Part shown: one piece after another, positions 1 through 6,889 of the stretch
Position numbering within the stretch: position 1 is the stretch's first letter
Layout of the letters: each line of letters begins with the position of its first letter
Source of the DNA: JACCVL01 sp963695375
Lineage (GTDB): Bacteria > Actinomycetota > Actinomycetes > Propionibacteriales > Nocardioidaceae
DNA: 64,000 nt
Assembly (NCBI GenBank): GCA_963695375.1
Contig: OY968767.1
Coordinates: 2,232,001-2,296,000, forward strand
Reading direction: 5' to 3'
Notes under the pieces: model-generated
The model's input: only the letters and a program-made list of their open reading frames with translations
Told to the model about the DNA's origin: nothing
Database searches by the model: none
Position numbers and translations under genes: made by a program

Positions 1-39
1 GTCGGGGTCGCCGCGGTGCTCCAGTTCACCCTCGCCTGA
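1..39 (+). CDS. C-terminal end of an unidentified protein (partial)
   Basis: The window opens inside a forward reading frame that codes for the last 12 residues (VGVAAVLQFTLA) and ends at a TGA. The short hydrophobic tail does not allow a family call. It is included because the following repeat array begins only 23 nt after its stop codon. Confidence 0.5.
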   Translation, partial: VGVAAVLQFTLA

Positions 40-61
40 CCCCCGCCCCCGCCCCCCTTTG

Positions 62-200
62 GTCACGATCCGCGACTTCTGCAGACCCGCGCTGCGTGCC
101 CGCCCCCCGCCCCCCTTAGTCACGATCCGCGACTTCTGCAGACCCGCGCCGCCCCCCGCCGCTCGCCCTAGAGTCACGATCCGCGACTTCTGCAGACCCG
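62..200. repeat. Three direct copies of a 28-bp intergenic repeat (left arm)
   Basis: Three copies lie at 62-89, 119-146 and 173-200, spaced 57 and 54 bp. All three are identical over 28 bp and contain the core CACGATCCGCGACTTCTGCA. The separating DNA is C-rich and variable. The same core appears three times in the opposite orientation at 801-930, so the YbaK-type gene between them sits inside a large inverted arrangement. The third copy ends 19 nt before that gene's start. Confidence 0.95.
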
Positions 201-217
201 GGCTGCGTGACGCAGCC
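201..217. other. Perfect short hairpin next to the ybaK-like start codon
   Basis: GGCTGCG and CGCAGCC form a 7-bp perfect stem with a 3-nt TGA loop, directly after the third repeat copy and two bases before the ATG at 220. The TGA in the loop is also the in-frame stop that limits the gene's 5' end. It could restrict ribosome access or be the remnant of a repeat end. Confidence 0.6.
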
Positions 218-219
218 GC

Positions 220-771
220 ATGCTGTTGGCGATGATGGCGGGCGTGCTGGCCTCCCTGCCCACCGTCCCCGCCGTCGACCGACCCGACCTGCTGGCGAGG
301 CCGGTTGCGGCCGCACTGTCGGCCGTACCCGGCGTAGCGGTGTTCGAGATCTCGCCGGAGCTTGCGGACACCGCGGCGCTCTGCGCGGCGTACGACCTCC
401 CGCTGGAGACCTCCGCGAACTGCGTGGTCGTGACCGGCCGGCGAGGCGACGCGGAACGACATGCGGCCTGCGTCGTTCTCGCCACCACCCGTGCGGACGT
501 CAACGGCGTGGTACGGAGGCGGCTGGACGCGCGCAAGGCGTCGTTTGCCGCCACTGAGTTCGCCGTGGGCGCGAGCGGGATGGAGTACGGCGGGATCACG
601 CCGCTGGGCGTGCCGGCGGAATGGCGGTTGTTCGTGGACGCGGCCGTCGTGGCGACGCCCGTCGTCGTCGTGGGCAGCGGACTCCGCCGGTCGAAGCTCG
701 TGCTCCCCGGCGCGGCGTTGGCGGCGCTGCCGGGGGCCGAGGTGGTCGCGGATCTCGCCCGTCCCGCCTGA
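220..771 (+). CDS. YbaK/EbsC-family aminoacyl-tRNA deacylase-like protein
   Basis: The 183-residue protein matches the single-domain YbaK/ProX (aminoacyl-tRNA synthetase-associated) fold. Members hydrolyse mischarged aminoacyl-tRNA such as Cys-tRNA-Pro or Ala-tRNA-Pro in the cytosol. Recognisable segments are ETSANCVVV (about 67-75), VNGVVRRRLDARKASFA (about 94-110) with the conserved lysine after the arginine cluster, MEYGGITPLGVP (about 120-131) with the family glycine-proline loop, and the C-terminal VVGSGLRRSKLVLPG. The length is normal for the family. An in-frame TGA at 208-210 limits the start to ATG 220 or the nearby ATG 232/235. No Shine-Dalgarno is visible. The exact tRNA substrate cannot be told from the sequence. 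Confidence 0.85.
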   Translation: MLLAMMAGVLASLPTVPAVDRPDLLARPVAAALSAVPGVAVFEISPELADTAALCAAYDLPLETSANCVVVTGRRGDAERHAACVVLATTRADVNGVVRRRLDARKASFAATEFAVGASGMEYGGITPLGVPAEWRLFVDAAVVATPVVVVGSGLRRSKLVLPGAALAALPGAEVVADLARPA

Positions 772-800
772 CCGTCCACACACCCCGGTACGAGGCGGGG

Positions 801-930
801 GCTGCAGAAGTCGCGGATCGTGGGAGACGGAGCGGGGGGCGGGGCGGCGGGGCTGCAGAAGTCGCGGATCGTGGGAGACGGAGGGGCGGGCGGGGCGGGC
901 GGCGGGGCTGCAGAAGTCGCGGATCGTGGG
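801..930. repeat. Three inverted copies of the 62-200 repeat (right arm)
   Basis: Copies at 801-825, 852-876 and 907-930 carry the core TGCAGAAGTCGCGGATCGTG, the reverse complement of the left-arm core. The first two continue identically into GGGAGACGG. Spacing is 51 and 55 bp, with G-rich filler. Together with 62-200 this gives six copies, three in each orientation, around one gene. The unit resembles the 22-bp repeats at 35813 and 38152. Confidence 0.95.
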
Positions 931-950
931 GTAGGTGGCGGGGGATGCAG

Positions 951-956
951 CATGCT
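951..956 (+). promoter_or_regulatory. -10-like hexamer CATGCT before the ElaA-type gene
   Basis: CATGCT ends six bases before GTG 963. This is the spacing of a leaderless actinobacterial transcript and it favours GTG 963 over the in-frame ATG 945. Confidence 0.35.
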
Positions 957-962
957 GGGGCG

Positions 963-1403
963 GTGAGCACGCTGCGGCAGGCTCGGTTCGCCGAGCTCGA
1001 CGGCCGCACGCTGCACGATCTGGTCCGGCTCCGCATCGACGTGTTCGTGGTGGAGCAGCAGTGCCCCTACGCCGAGCTGGACGGCCGCGACCCCGATCCG
1101 GACACCTGGCACGTGTGGGCCGAGGACTCCGGCGTGGTCGGCTATCTGCGGCTGCTCACCGAGCCGGATCGAACGCAGCGGATCGGCCGGGTCTGCGTGG
1201 CAGCCGCGCACCGCGGCACGGGGTTGGCCGGCCGACTGCTGGCGCGTGCGGTCGAGCTCGCCTCGGCGGCGGCGCCGGGGGCGCCGGTGGTGCTGGACGC
1301 CCAGTCCCACCTGGCGCCGTGGTACGAGCGCCGGGGGTTCGCCGTGGCCGGCTCCGAGTTCGTGGAGGACGGGATCCCGCACCTGCCGATGCGGCTGGCC
1401 TGA
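963..1403 (+). CDS. ElaA-type GNAT N-acetyltransferase
   Basis: The product of about 146 residues is a GNAT-fold acyltransferase of the ElaA branch. The ElaA signature is clear: FVVEQQCPYAELDGRDPD near the N-terminus, IGRVCVAAAHRGTGLAGRLL (acetyl-CoA loop R-x-x-G-x-G/A), and the C-terminal EDGIPHLPM. Length agrees with E. coli ElaA (153 aa). The acceptor is not established for the family. The chosen start is GTG 963, supported by a -10-like box six bases upstream. ATG 945, with a G-rich stretch before it, is the alternative and would add six residues. The upstream region is occupied by the repeat array. Confidence 0.85.
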   Translation: MSTLRQARFAELDGRTLHDLVRLRIDVFVVEQQCPYAELDGRDPDPDTWHVWAEDSGVVGYLRLLTEPDRTQRIGRVCVAAAHRGTGLAGRLLARAVELASAAAPGAPVVLDAQSHLAPWYERRGFAVAGSEFVEDGIPHLPMRLA

Positions 1404-1427
1404 GCCCCGCCGGAGTGCCGGCGCGGA

Positions 1428-2372
1428 TCAGGCGCGGACCGATTCCAGCCACCGCTCGGTCAGCTCGTACGCCCGGCTGCGGACCGGCTCGGCGGACAGG
1501 AACACGTCGTGCAGGGCGTCGTCGACGCGGGCGATCGTGACGTGCGGCCCGAGCCGGTGTGACCAGCGCGCGATCTGCTCCACGTCGAGCACGATGTCGG
1601 CGGTCGTCACGTCTTCGGTCCACACCGTGGTGAACGCGGTCCGCCGCGAGGACAGCACCAGCACCGGCGCCCCGGGGTCGATGCCGCGGTGCAGCCTGCG
1701 GTGCGCGCGCCGGATCGCCCGCAGCCAGCCGGCCCGCACCGGGAAGCTCTCCAGCGGCTTCCAGGACAGGTCGAACTCCCACTCCCCGCGGTGGTCGACG
1801 TGCAGGCTCTCGGCGTAGACGCCGGCCACGGTCCGGGGCAGCACCTGGTACGGACGGCGGGCGCCGACCTGGTCGATCGCCTGGGTCCCGACGGTCCGGA
1901 TGAACGCCGACCCCTGCAGGTCCAGCCACGGGCTGTTCAGCACCAGCGCGGTCGGCCCGGGCAGCCCGGCGGCGCGGCGGGCGTCGGCCCACAGCGGCGT
2001 GATCAGGCCGCCGGTGGAGTGCCCGACCAGCACCACCTCGGTGTGCCCGTCGCGCTCGGTGATCCGGCGCCATGCCTCGTCCAGGTCCGCGTCGTACTCC
2101 GCGACGTCCAGGCAGAAGTTGGGGGTCTGGTGCGGCAGCAGCGAGCGGCCGTACTTGCGCAGGTCCAGGGCGTAGAAGTCGTAGCCGAGCCGGACGAAAT
2201 GCTCCGCAAGGGACTTTTGGAAGAAATAGTCACAAAAACCGTGCACATACAGGACCGCACGCCGCCGGTCCGCCGCCGGATGGTGCACCAGGGTGGCCAC
2301 CACCGGGCCCTCGGCGTCGTCGGGCAGATCGATCGTCTCGGCGACGAACGGCGCGCCCAGCACATCGTCCAT
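1428..2372 (-). CDS. Alpha/beta-hydrolase (serine aminopeptidase/monoacylglycerol lipase-like)
   Basis: The 314-residue protein has the alpha/beta-hydrolase core of the Hydrolase_4/S33 group. There is an oxyanion segment LYVHGFCDYF (about 42-51), the nucleophile elbow GHSTGG (about 117-122) with serine, and a C-terminal histidine in DDALHDVFLS (about 288-297). The acid residue is probably in the TEDV segment before it. Members cleave carboxyl esters such as monoacylglycerols or lysophospholipids. No signal peptide is seen, so it is likely cytosolic. It stands alone and is convergent with the acetyltransferase gene (24-bp gap). A small AT-richer patch at about 2212-2250 encodes the aromatic FCDYFFQK segment. 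Confidence 0.85.
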   Translation of the reverse strand: MDDVLGAPFVAETIDLPDDAEGPVVATLVHHPAADRRRAVLYVHGFCDYFFQKSLAEHFVRLGYDFYALDLRKYGRSLLPHQTPNFCLDVAEYDADLDEAWRRITERDGHTEVVLVGHSTGGLITPLWADARRAAGLPGPTALVLNSPWLDLQGSAFIRTVGTQAIDQVGARRPYQVLPRTVAGVYAESLHVDHRGEWEFDLSWKPLESFPVRAGWLRAIRRAHRRLHRGIDPGAPVLVLSSRRTAFTTVWTEDVTTADIVLDVEQIARWSHRLGPHVTIARVDDALHDVFLSAEPVRSRAYELTERWLESVRA

Positions 2373-2438
2373 GCGCGGAGTCTGCCGGACGCGCGGTGGC
2401 CGGCTCGTTGACGGGTCGGGACCGGGCTCGGACCCGGA

Positions 2439-2966
2439 CTAGTGCCGGTAGGTGCCGTACAGCACCGCCCGGGCGAGCGTCTTGAAGGCCAGCGTGAACG
2501 ACACCACCGCCGGCGTCGCCGCAGCGTCGACCCCGAGGGCGTCCTCGCCCACCGCGTGCACCGCGAAGTAGTACCGGTGCACCTGGTCGCCCTCCGGCGG
2601 CGCGGCCCCGGTGAAGTCGGCCGTGCCCATGTCGTTGCGCACGTGGAACGCGGCGCCCGGCAGCGAGTCGTCGGCCGCCCCCGCCCCGGTGGGGAGCTCG
2701 GTCACGTCGGCGGGAAGGTCCACGGCCACCCAGTGCCAGAAGCCCGACGGCGTCGGGGCGTCCGGGTCGAAGCAGGTCACCACGAAGCTCCGGGTGCCTG
2801 CCGGTGCACCGGACCAGGCCAGGTGCGGCGAGGTGTTGCCGGCGGCGGCCACCTGGGCGTCGCGCAGCGGCTCGCCCGGCGTGACGTCGTCGCTGCGCAG
2901 GTCGAAGGTCGGCACCGCGGGCAGCAGGGAGTACGGATCGGGACTGACGGGGCGGTCGAGGCTCAT
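2439..2966 (-). CDS. YbhB/YbcL-type phosphatidylethanolamine-binding protein (PEBP)
   Basis: The 175-residue protein is a bacterial Raf-kinase-inhibitor-like PEBP. Typical parts are NTSPHLAWSGAP, the ligand-pocket motif CFDPDAPTPSGFWHWV (D-P-D-A-P and W-H-W) and the C-terminal KTLARAVLYGTY. The family binds anionic groups of phospholipids or small molecules, but its bacterial role is unclear. The ATG at 2966 is supported by TACGGT at 2974-2979 seven bases upstream, in a leaderless arrangement. PEBP genes also lie near the M20 peptidase/mshC region in mycobacteria, though here the gene is about 30 kb away. Confidence 0.9.
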   Translation of the reverse strand: MSLDRPVSPDPYSLLPAVPTFDLRSDDVTPGEPLRDAQVAAAGNTSPHLAWSGAPAGTRSFVVTCFDPDAPTPSGFWHWVAVDLPADVTELPTGAGAADDSLPGAAFHVRNDMGTADFTGAAPPEGDQVHRYYFAVHAVGEDALGVDAAATPAVVSFTLAFKTLARAVLYGTYRH

Positions 2967-2973
2967 GGGCCGG

Positions 2974-2979
2974 ACCGTA
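2974..2979 (-). promoter_or_regulatory. -10 box of the PEBP gene
   Basis: Read on the minus strand this is TACGGT, with seven bases to the ATG. The 11-bp tandem repeats at 3007-3072 begin where the -35 region would be. Confidence 0.5.
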
Positions 2980-3006
2980 CCCCCGGTTCGGTCGCCGCAC
3001 CCGCCC

Positions 3007-3072
3007 AGCACCCGGCCAGCACCCGGCCGGCACCCGGCCGGCACCCGGCCGGCACCCGGCCGGCACCCGGCC
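3007..3072. repeat. Six tandem copies of an 11-bp unit
   Basis: The unit (A/G)GCACCCGGCC is repeated six times without interruption: two copies begin with A and four with G. It fills most of the divergent space between the PEBP gene and the RNA methyltransferase gene, and lies just upstream of the PEBP -10 box. Copy number may vary between strains by slippage. Confidence 0.97.
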
Positions 3073-3104
3073 AGGTCGGCGGCCCGGTCTGGCACCCTCA
3101 CCGG

Positions 3105-3914
3105 GTGACCGGGACAGCTCGAAACATCGTCCGGATCAGCGATCCGCTCGACCCCCGGCTCGGCGACTACCGCGACCTGCGAGATGTGCACCTGCGGCGC
3201 AGCCTGGAGAGCGCGCACGGGCTGTTTCTGGCCGAGGGCGAGAAGGTGGTGCGGCGCGCCGTCGCGGCGGGCTACCGCCCGCGCTCCTTGCTGCTCACCG
3301 AGCGCTGGCTGCCGGGTCTCAGCGACGTCGTCGAAGCAACCGACGCTCCGTGCTACCTGGTGGACGAGGCGCTGACCGAGGCCGTCACCGGGTTCCACGT
3401 GCACCGGGGGGCCCTGGCGTCGATGCACCGGGAGCCCCTGCCCAGCCCCGAACGGATCCTCCGCGACGCGGACCGGGTGGTGGTGCTCGAGGACGTGGTC
3501 GACCACACCAACGTCGGGGCGGTCCTCCGCGCTGCCGCGGCGCTGGGCGTGCAGGCCGCGCTGCTGTCGCCGCGCTGCGCCGACCCGTTGTACCGCCGGG
3601 CGGTCAAGGTCTCGATGGGGGCGGTGTTCTCGCTGCCCTGGACCCGGGTCGGGTCGTGGGCGGACGCGGTGCCGGCGCTGGCCGGTGCCGGGTTCACGAC
3701 GGTGGCCCTGACCCCGGATTCGGACGCGGTGCCGCTCGACGCAGTGCCGACCGATGGCCGGATCGCCCTGCTGGTGGGGGCCGAGGGGCACGGCTTGAGC
3801 GGACGCTGGCAGCGGGCCGCGGATGTCCGCGCTCGGATCCCGATGGCCGCGGGCATCGACTCGCTGAACGTCGCGGCGGCCACGGCGGTGGCGTGCTACG
3901 CGCTGCGCCGCTGA
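3105..3914 (+). CDS. TrmH/SpoU-family RNA 2'-O-methyltransferase
   Basis: The 269-residue SPOUT enzyme transfers a methyl group from AdoMet to a ribose 2'-OH in rRNA or tRNA. There is an N-terminal RNA-binding substrate domain (about 1-100, with FLAEGEKVVRRA). The C-terminal SpoU domain has motif 1 HTNVGAVLRAAAALG (about 132-146), motif 2 LLVGAEGHGLS (about 222-232) and motif 3 IPMAAGIDSLNVAAA (about 246-260), containing the catalytic-knot residues N, E and SLN. The GTG at 3105 has only a weak -10-like CACCCT before it. It is convergent with def (5-bp gap). The target nucleotide cannot be inferred. Confidence 0.9.
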   Translation: MTGTARNIVRISDPLDPRLGDYRDLRDVHLRRSLESAHGLFLAEGEKVVRRAVAAGYRPRSLLLTERWLPGLSDVVEATDAPCYLVDEALTEAVTGFHVHRGALASMHREPLPSPERILRDADRVVVLEDVVDHTNVGAVLRAAAALGVQAALLSPRCADPLYRRAVKVSMGAVFSLPWTRVGSWADAVPALAGAGFTTVALTPDSDAVPLDAVPTDGRIALLVGAEGHGLSGRWQRAADVRARIPMAAGIDSLNVAAATAVACYALRR

Positions 3915-3919
3915 CCGGC

Positions 3920-4522
3920 TCAGTCCTCCACGGCCCCGGCACCGTCGTGCTCCGGCAGCTCGGCGCCGACCGGCCAGTCGGGCGGGAAGTACTCCGCCGC
4001 GGTCGCCGCCTCCCGCTCCAGCTGCTTGCGCCGCTTGCGGTTCAGCCGGTCCCCGAACACGGTGCCGAACACGTGGTCGGTCTCGTGCTGGAGGCAGCGG
4101 GCCAACAGCCCCGACCCCTCGTACGACACCGGGTGGCCGTGCTGGTCCACCCCGTCCACCCGGGCCCGGTCGGGCCGCGCGCAGGCGACGAACGCCCCGG
4201 GCAGCGACAGGCAGCCCTCCTCGCCCTCGTCGAGGCTGCGCTGCCCGTCATCGACCGGGACCAGCCGCGGGTTGCACACCACCCCGCTCTGCCGCACCGA
4301 GTCCTCGTCCGGACAGTCGAAGACGAACACGGCCCGGTCCACCCCGATCTGGTTGGCCGCCAGCCCGACCCCGTCGGCGGCGACCATCGTCGCGACCATG
4401 TCGGCGACCAGCGAGGCGAGCTCGCCGTCGAAGGTGTCGACCGGCCGCAGCGCCCGGTGCATCACCGGGGCACCCCAGCGCACGATGGGCCGGACGGTGC
4501 CACCGGCGGGGAGCTCGCTCAC
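3920..4522 (-). CDS. def: Peptide deformylase
   Basis: The 200-residue metalloenzyme removes the formyl group from nascent protein N-termini. All three PDF motifs are intact: GVGLAANQIG (51-60), EGCLS (102-106, cysteine metal ligand) and HETDH (146-150, two histidine ligands plus the catalytic glutamate). A basic tail LNRKRRKQLERE and an acidic C-terminus follow, as is common in actinobacterial PDFs. The GTG start at 4522 is preceded eight bases upstream by TACCCT, suggesting a leaderless mRNA. No fmt gene is adjacent. Confidence 0.96.
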   Translation of the reverse strand: MSELPAGGTVRPIVRWGAPVMHRALRPVDTFDGELASLVADMVATMVAADGVGLAANQIGVDRAVFVFDCPDEDSVRQSGVVCNPRLVPVDDGQRSLDEGEEGCLSLPGAFVACARPDRARVDGVDQHGHPVSYEGSGLLARCLQHETDHVFGTVFGDRLNRKRRKQLEREAATAAEYFPPDWPVGAELPEHDGAGAVED

Positions 4523-4530
4523 GGCAGGCG

Positions 4531-4536
4531 AGGGTA
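4531..4536 (-). promoter_or_regulatory. -10 box of def
   Basis: On the minus strand TACCCT is followed by an 8-nt gap and the GTG start of def. No Shine-Dalgarno lies between. Confidence 0.5.
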
Positions 4537-4556
4537 GCCGCCGTCTCGGGGCGGCG

Positions 4557-6017
4557 TCACATCCCGTCGATGCCCGGTGCCGCGGACCGGCAGAGCTCCC
4601 CGCTGCAGGCGCGCACCCGGTCGAGCCGCCACTGCAGGTTCCGCCGGACCGCGGCGTAGTCCTCGCGGTAGGCGAGGTTCTCCAGCTCGTCCGGATCCGT
4701 CTCCAGGTCGTACAGCTCCTTGTCGCCGTTGGCGTAGCGGACGAACTTCCAGTCGTCCTCGGTCCGCAAGGCGCTGTAGCCGAGCCCGCCCGAATGCCGC
4801 CGGCGGGCCTGGATCAGCAGGTCCCGCTCCGACTCGAGGGTCGGGTCCTGCGCCAGCGGCAGCAGGTCCCGCCCGTCCACGACGAAGTCGCCGACACCGC
4901 CCTCCGCCCCGGCCAGCCCGAGGAAGGTGGGCACCAGGTCGTGCAGGCCCACCACCGCGTCCGTCGTCCCCACCGGCACCTGGGGTCCGCGGACGACCAG
5001 CGGCACCGAGGACACCGGCTCGTAGTGCTCGATCTTCCCCGACTTGCGCCGGTGCTCGCCGAGGAAGTAGCCGTTGTCGGAGGTGAAGACGAGGTAGGTG
5101 TTGTCGAGCTCGCCGCTCGCCTGCAGGGTGTCGACCAGTCGGCCGACGCCCTCGTCCACCGCCAGCAGGGACTCCGCCCGGGCCTCGGTCAGCGTCGAGG
5201 TGAAGGCGACGTCGTTCGCTCGCATCAGCGGCAGCTGCAGGGCCGCCGGCTTGTCGCTCATGTCGGGCTCGTCGAAGGCCGGCCCCCCGGGAGCGGTGAG
5301 GCCGTCGAAGCTGTGCTCGTGCCGGGGAGCGGGCACGGGCGGCACCCAGCGACCGTCGACGTTCGACGTATGCGGCGCGACGTAGGCCAGGTGCAGGAAC
5401 ATCGGGCCCGCCGAGTGCGTGGTCAGGAACTCCGCGGCGCGGTCGGTCAGCACGTCGGTCTGGTAGCCCTCGCGCACCTCCAGGGTGCCGTTCACGTTGT
5501 ACGTGTTGGCCGCGGTCGGGTCGTAGATGCCGTTGGTGATCGCCTCCCAGACGTCCCAGCCCGGCGGCACGTGCAGCGCGTCGACCGCGGCGTACTCGTT
5601 CAGGTACTTGCCGATGTAGCCGGTGGCGTACCCGCCGGCGTCGAGGAAGGTGGAGATCGTGCGGGTGTCGTCGAAGCGGGTGTAGCCACCCAGCGGCGCC
5701 CGGTTGTCGAGCACCCCGGTGTTGTGCGGGTACTGGCCGGTCAGGATGGACGCGCGGCTCGGGCAGCACAGCGGGAAGGTCGCGTACGCCGCGCTGAAGG
5801 TGGTGCCCTGAGCCGCCAGGAGGTCGCTGACCACGGGCATCCGGGCGAGGTCGTCGGCGCGCATGTCGTCGACGACGACGAGCACGATGTTCGGTCGGTC
5901 GTCCGGGACCGGCTCCTCCGCGGTGGCCGCCGGGGCGACGACGGCGCCGAGCAGGCCGGTCGCCGCACCGATCGCGGTGCCTGCAGCGACCAGTCCGCGC
6001 GGGGACAGCGTGCGCAT
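4557..6017 (-). CDS. Secreted arylsulfatase-type sulfatase (formylglycine-dependent)
   Basis: The product of about 486 residues is a type I sulfatase. A signal peptide (residues 1 to about 33, ending APAATA) precedes the catalytic start NIVLVVVDDMR (metal-binding D-D) and the C-x-P-S-R motif LCCPSR, in which Cys84 would be converted to formylglycine. Later segments include FTSDNGYFLGEH and a C-terminal DWKFVRYANGDKELYDLETDPDE typical of the family. It hydrolyses sulfate esters outside the membrane; the substrate is unknown. The start is set at ATG 6017, directly before the signal peptide; ATG 6074 or TTG 6089 would add an unlikely charged leader. No formylglycine-generating enzyme gene lies in the window. 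Confidence 0.88.
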   Translation of the reverse strand: MRTLSPRGLVAAGTAIGAATGLLGAVVAPAATAEEPVPDDRPNIVLVVVDDMRADDLARMPVVSDLLAAQGTTFSAAYATFPLCCPSRASILTGQYPHNTGVLDNRAPLGGYTRFDDTRTISTFLDAGGYATGYIGKYLNEYAAVDALHVPPGWDVWEAITNGIYDPTAANTYNVNGTLEVREGYQTDVLTDRAAEFLTTHSAGPMFLHLAYVAPHTSNVDGRWVPPVPAPRHEHSFDGLTAPGGPAFDEPDMSDKPAALQLPLMRANDVAFTSTLTEARAESLLAVDEGVGRLVDTLQASGELDNTYLVFTSDNGYFLGEHRRKSGKIEHYEPVSSVPLVVRGPQVPVGTTDAVVGLHDLVPTFLGLAGAEGGVGDFVVDGRDLLPLAQDPTLESERDLLIQARRRHSGGLGYSALRTEDDWKFVRYANGDKELYDLETDPDELENLAYREDYAAVRRNLQWRLDRVRACSGELCRSAAPGIDGM

Positions 6018-6124
6018 CGAAGGAGCACCTACCGTTCTGGGAGCGAAGTGACGGGCGTGACTACGCACTGTCATTCGCGGATCGGACAACGGACAACCAA
6101 GGGGGGCGGATTTCCGCCGGTCGG

Positions 6125-6889
6125 TTACTGACCGTCACCCGATCGGGTGGGCTGCGCCTCGCCGTCCGCGCCGGGGGCGGCGGTGAACCAGCCGGTCGCC
6201 AGGCGGCGGAAGTCGGGTCCGGACAGCGTGCCCGCCCCGGCCGGCAGGACGGCGAGCAGCGGCACCCCGGAGAGCCGGGGCAGGTCGGACCGGTTGACCC
6301 TTGCCGCCAGGTCCGGCCGCTCGGGCCAGCAGCCGACCACCAGACCCGCGACGCCGAGGCCGGCGGCGCGAAGCGCGTCCACCGTCAGCACGGTGTGGTT
6401 GAGCGTGCCGAGACCGGCGCGCACGACGACGACCACCTGCACCGGACCGTGTCTCTCCAGCGTGCGCCCGAGGTCGATCAGGGTGCCCCCGGCGGTGTCG
6501 AGCCGGACCGTCACGCCACCGGAGCCCTCGACGAGCACCAGGTCGGAGCCCGCGCCGGCGGTCACCGTTCGCGCGGCCAGCGTGTCGACGTCGGGCAGGG
6601 AGGCCCCGGCGCGCCTCGCCGCGGACTCGGGCGCCAGTGGCTCGGCCAGCCGGACCAGCTCGGCGGTCGCCTGGAGGCCGGCCAGCCGGCGTACCTCGTC
6701 GACGTCACCCGGCTCACCCGGCGCGCAGCCGGTCTGCACCGGCTTGACCACCGCAACCTGCCGGCCCTCGTCGTGGGACCGGACCGCCAGCGCCGCCGTC
6801 GCCACGGTCTTGCCGACGCCGGTGTCGGTGCCGGTCACCAGGACGTACCGCGGCCCCCCGGACCGGCGATGAGGCAAACCGGTCGTCAT
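6125..6889 (-). CDS. bioD: Dethiobiotin synthetase
   Basis: The 254-residue P-loop enzyme makes dethiobiotin from 7,8-diaminopelargonic acid, CO2 and ATP, the third of the four late biotin steps. The nucleotide loop GTDTGVGKT is at 20-28, and VVKPVQTGC (about 47-55) contains the catalytic lysine. EGSGGV (about 120-125) is the conserved glycine loop that is usually EGAGG. It is the last gene of bioA-bioF-bioD, starting inside the bioF stop (ATGA overlap at 6886-6889), so translation is probably coupled. Confidence 0.95.
   Translation of the reverse strand: MTTGLPHRRSGGPRYVLVTGTDTGVGKTVATAALAVRSHDEGRQVAVVKPVQTGCAPGEPGDVDEVRRLAGLQATAELVRLAEPLAPESAARRAGASLPDVDTLAARTVTAGAGSDLVLVEGSGGVTVRLDTAGGTLIDLGRTLERHGPVQVVVVVRAGLGTLNHTVLTVDALRAAGLGVAGLVVGCWPERPDLAARVNRSDLPRLSGVPLLAVLPAGAGTLSGPDFRRLATGWFTAAPGADGEAQPTRSGDGQ

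Noticed and set aside
116..316. Minus-strand frame running through the left repeat array
   Set aside because: It is made of repeat and shadow sequence (AEVADRDS repeated) and has no independent coding sign.
801..930. CRISPR array reading of the repeat copies
   Set aside because: Only three copies per side, G-rich low-complexity spacers of 26-30 bp, inverted partner copies and no cas genes; the RecB-like nuclease at 56489 is in a conserved housekeeping context and not a Cas4.
6018..6089. Longer sulfatase starting at TTG 6089 or ATG 6074
   Set aside because: It would bury the signal peptide behind a charged leader; ATG 6017 gives a normal Sec signal.
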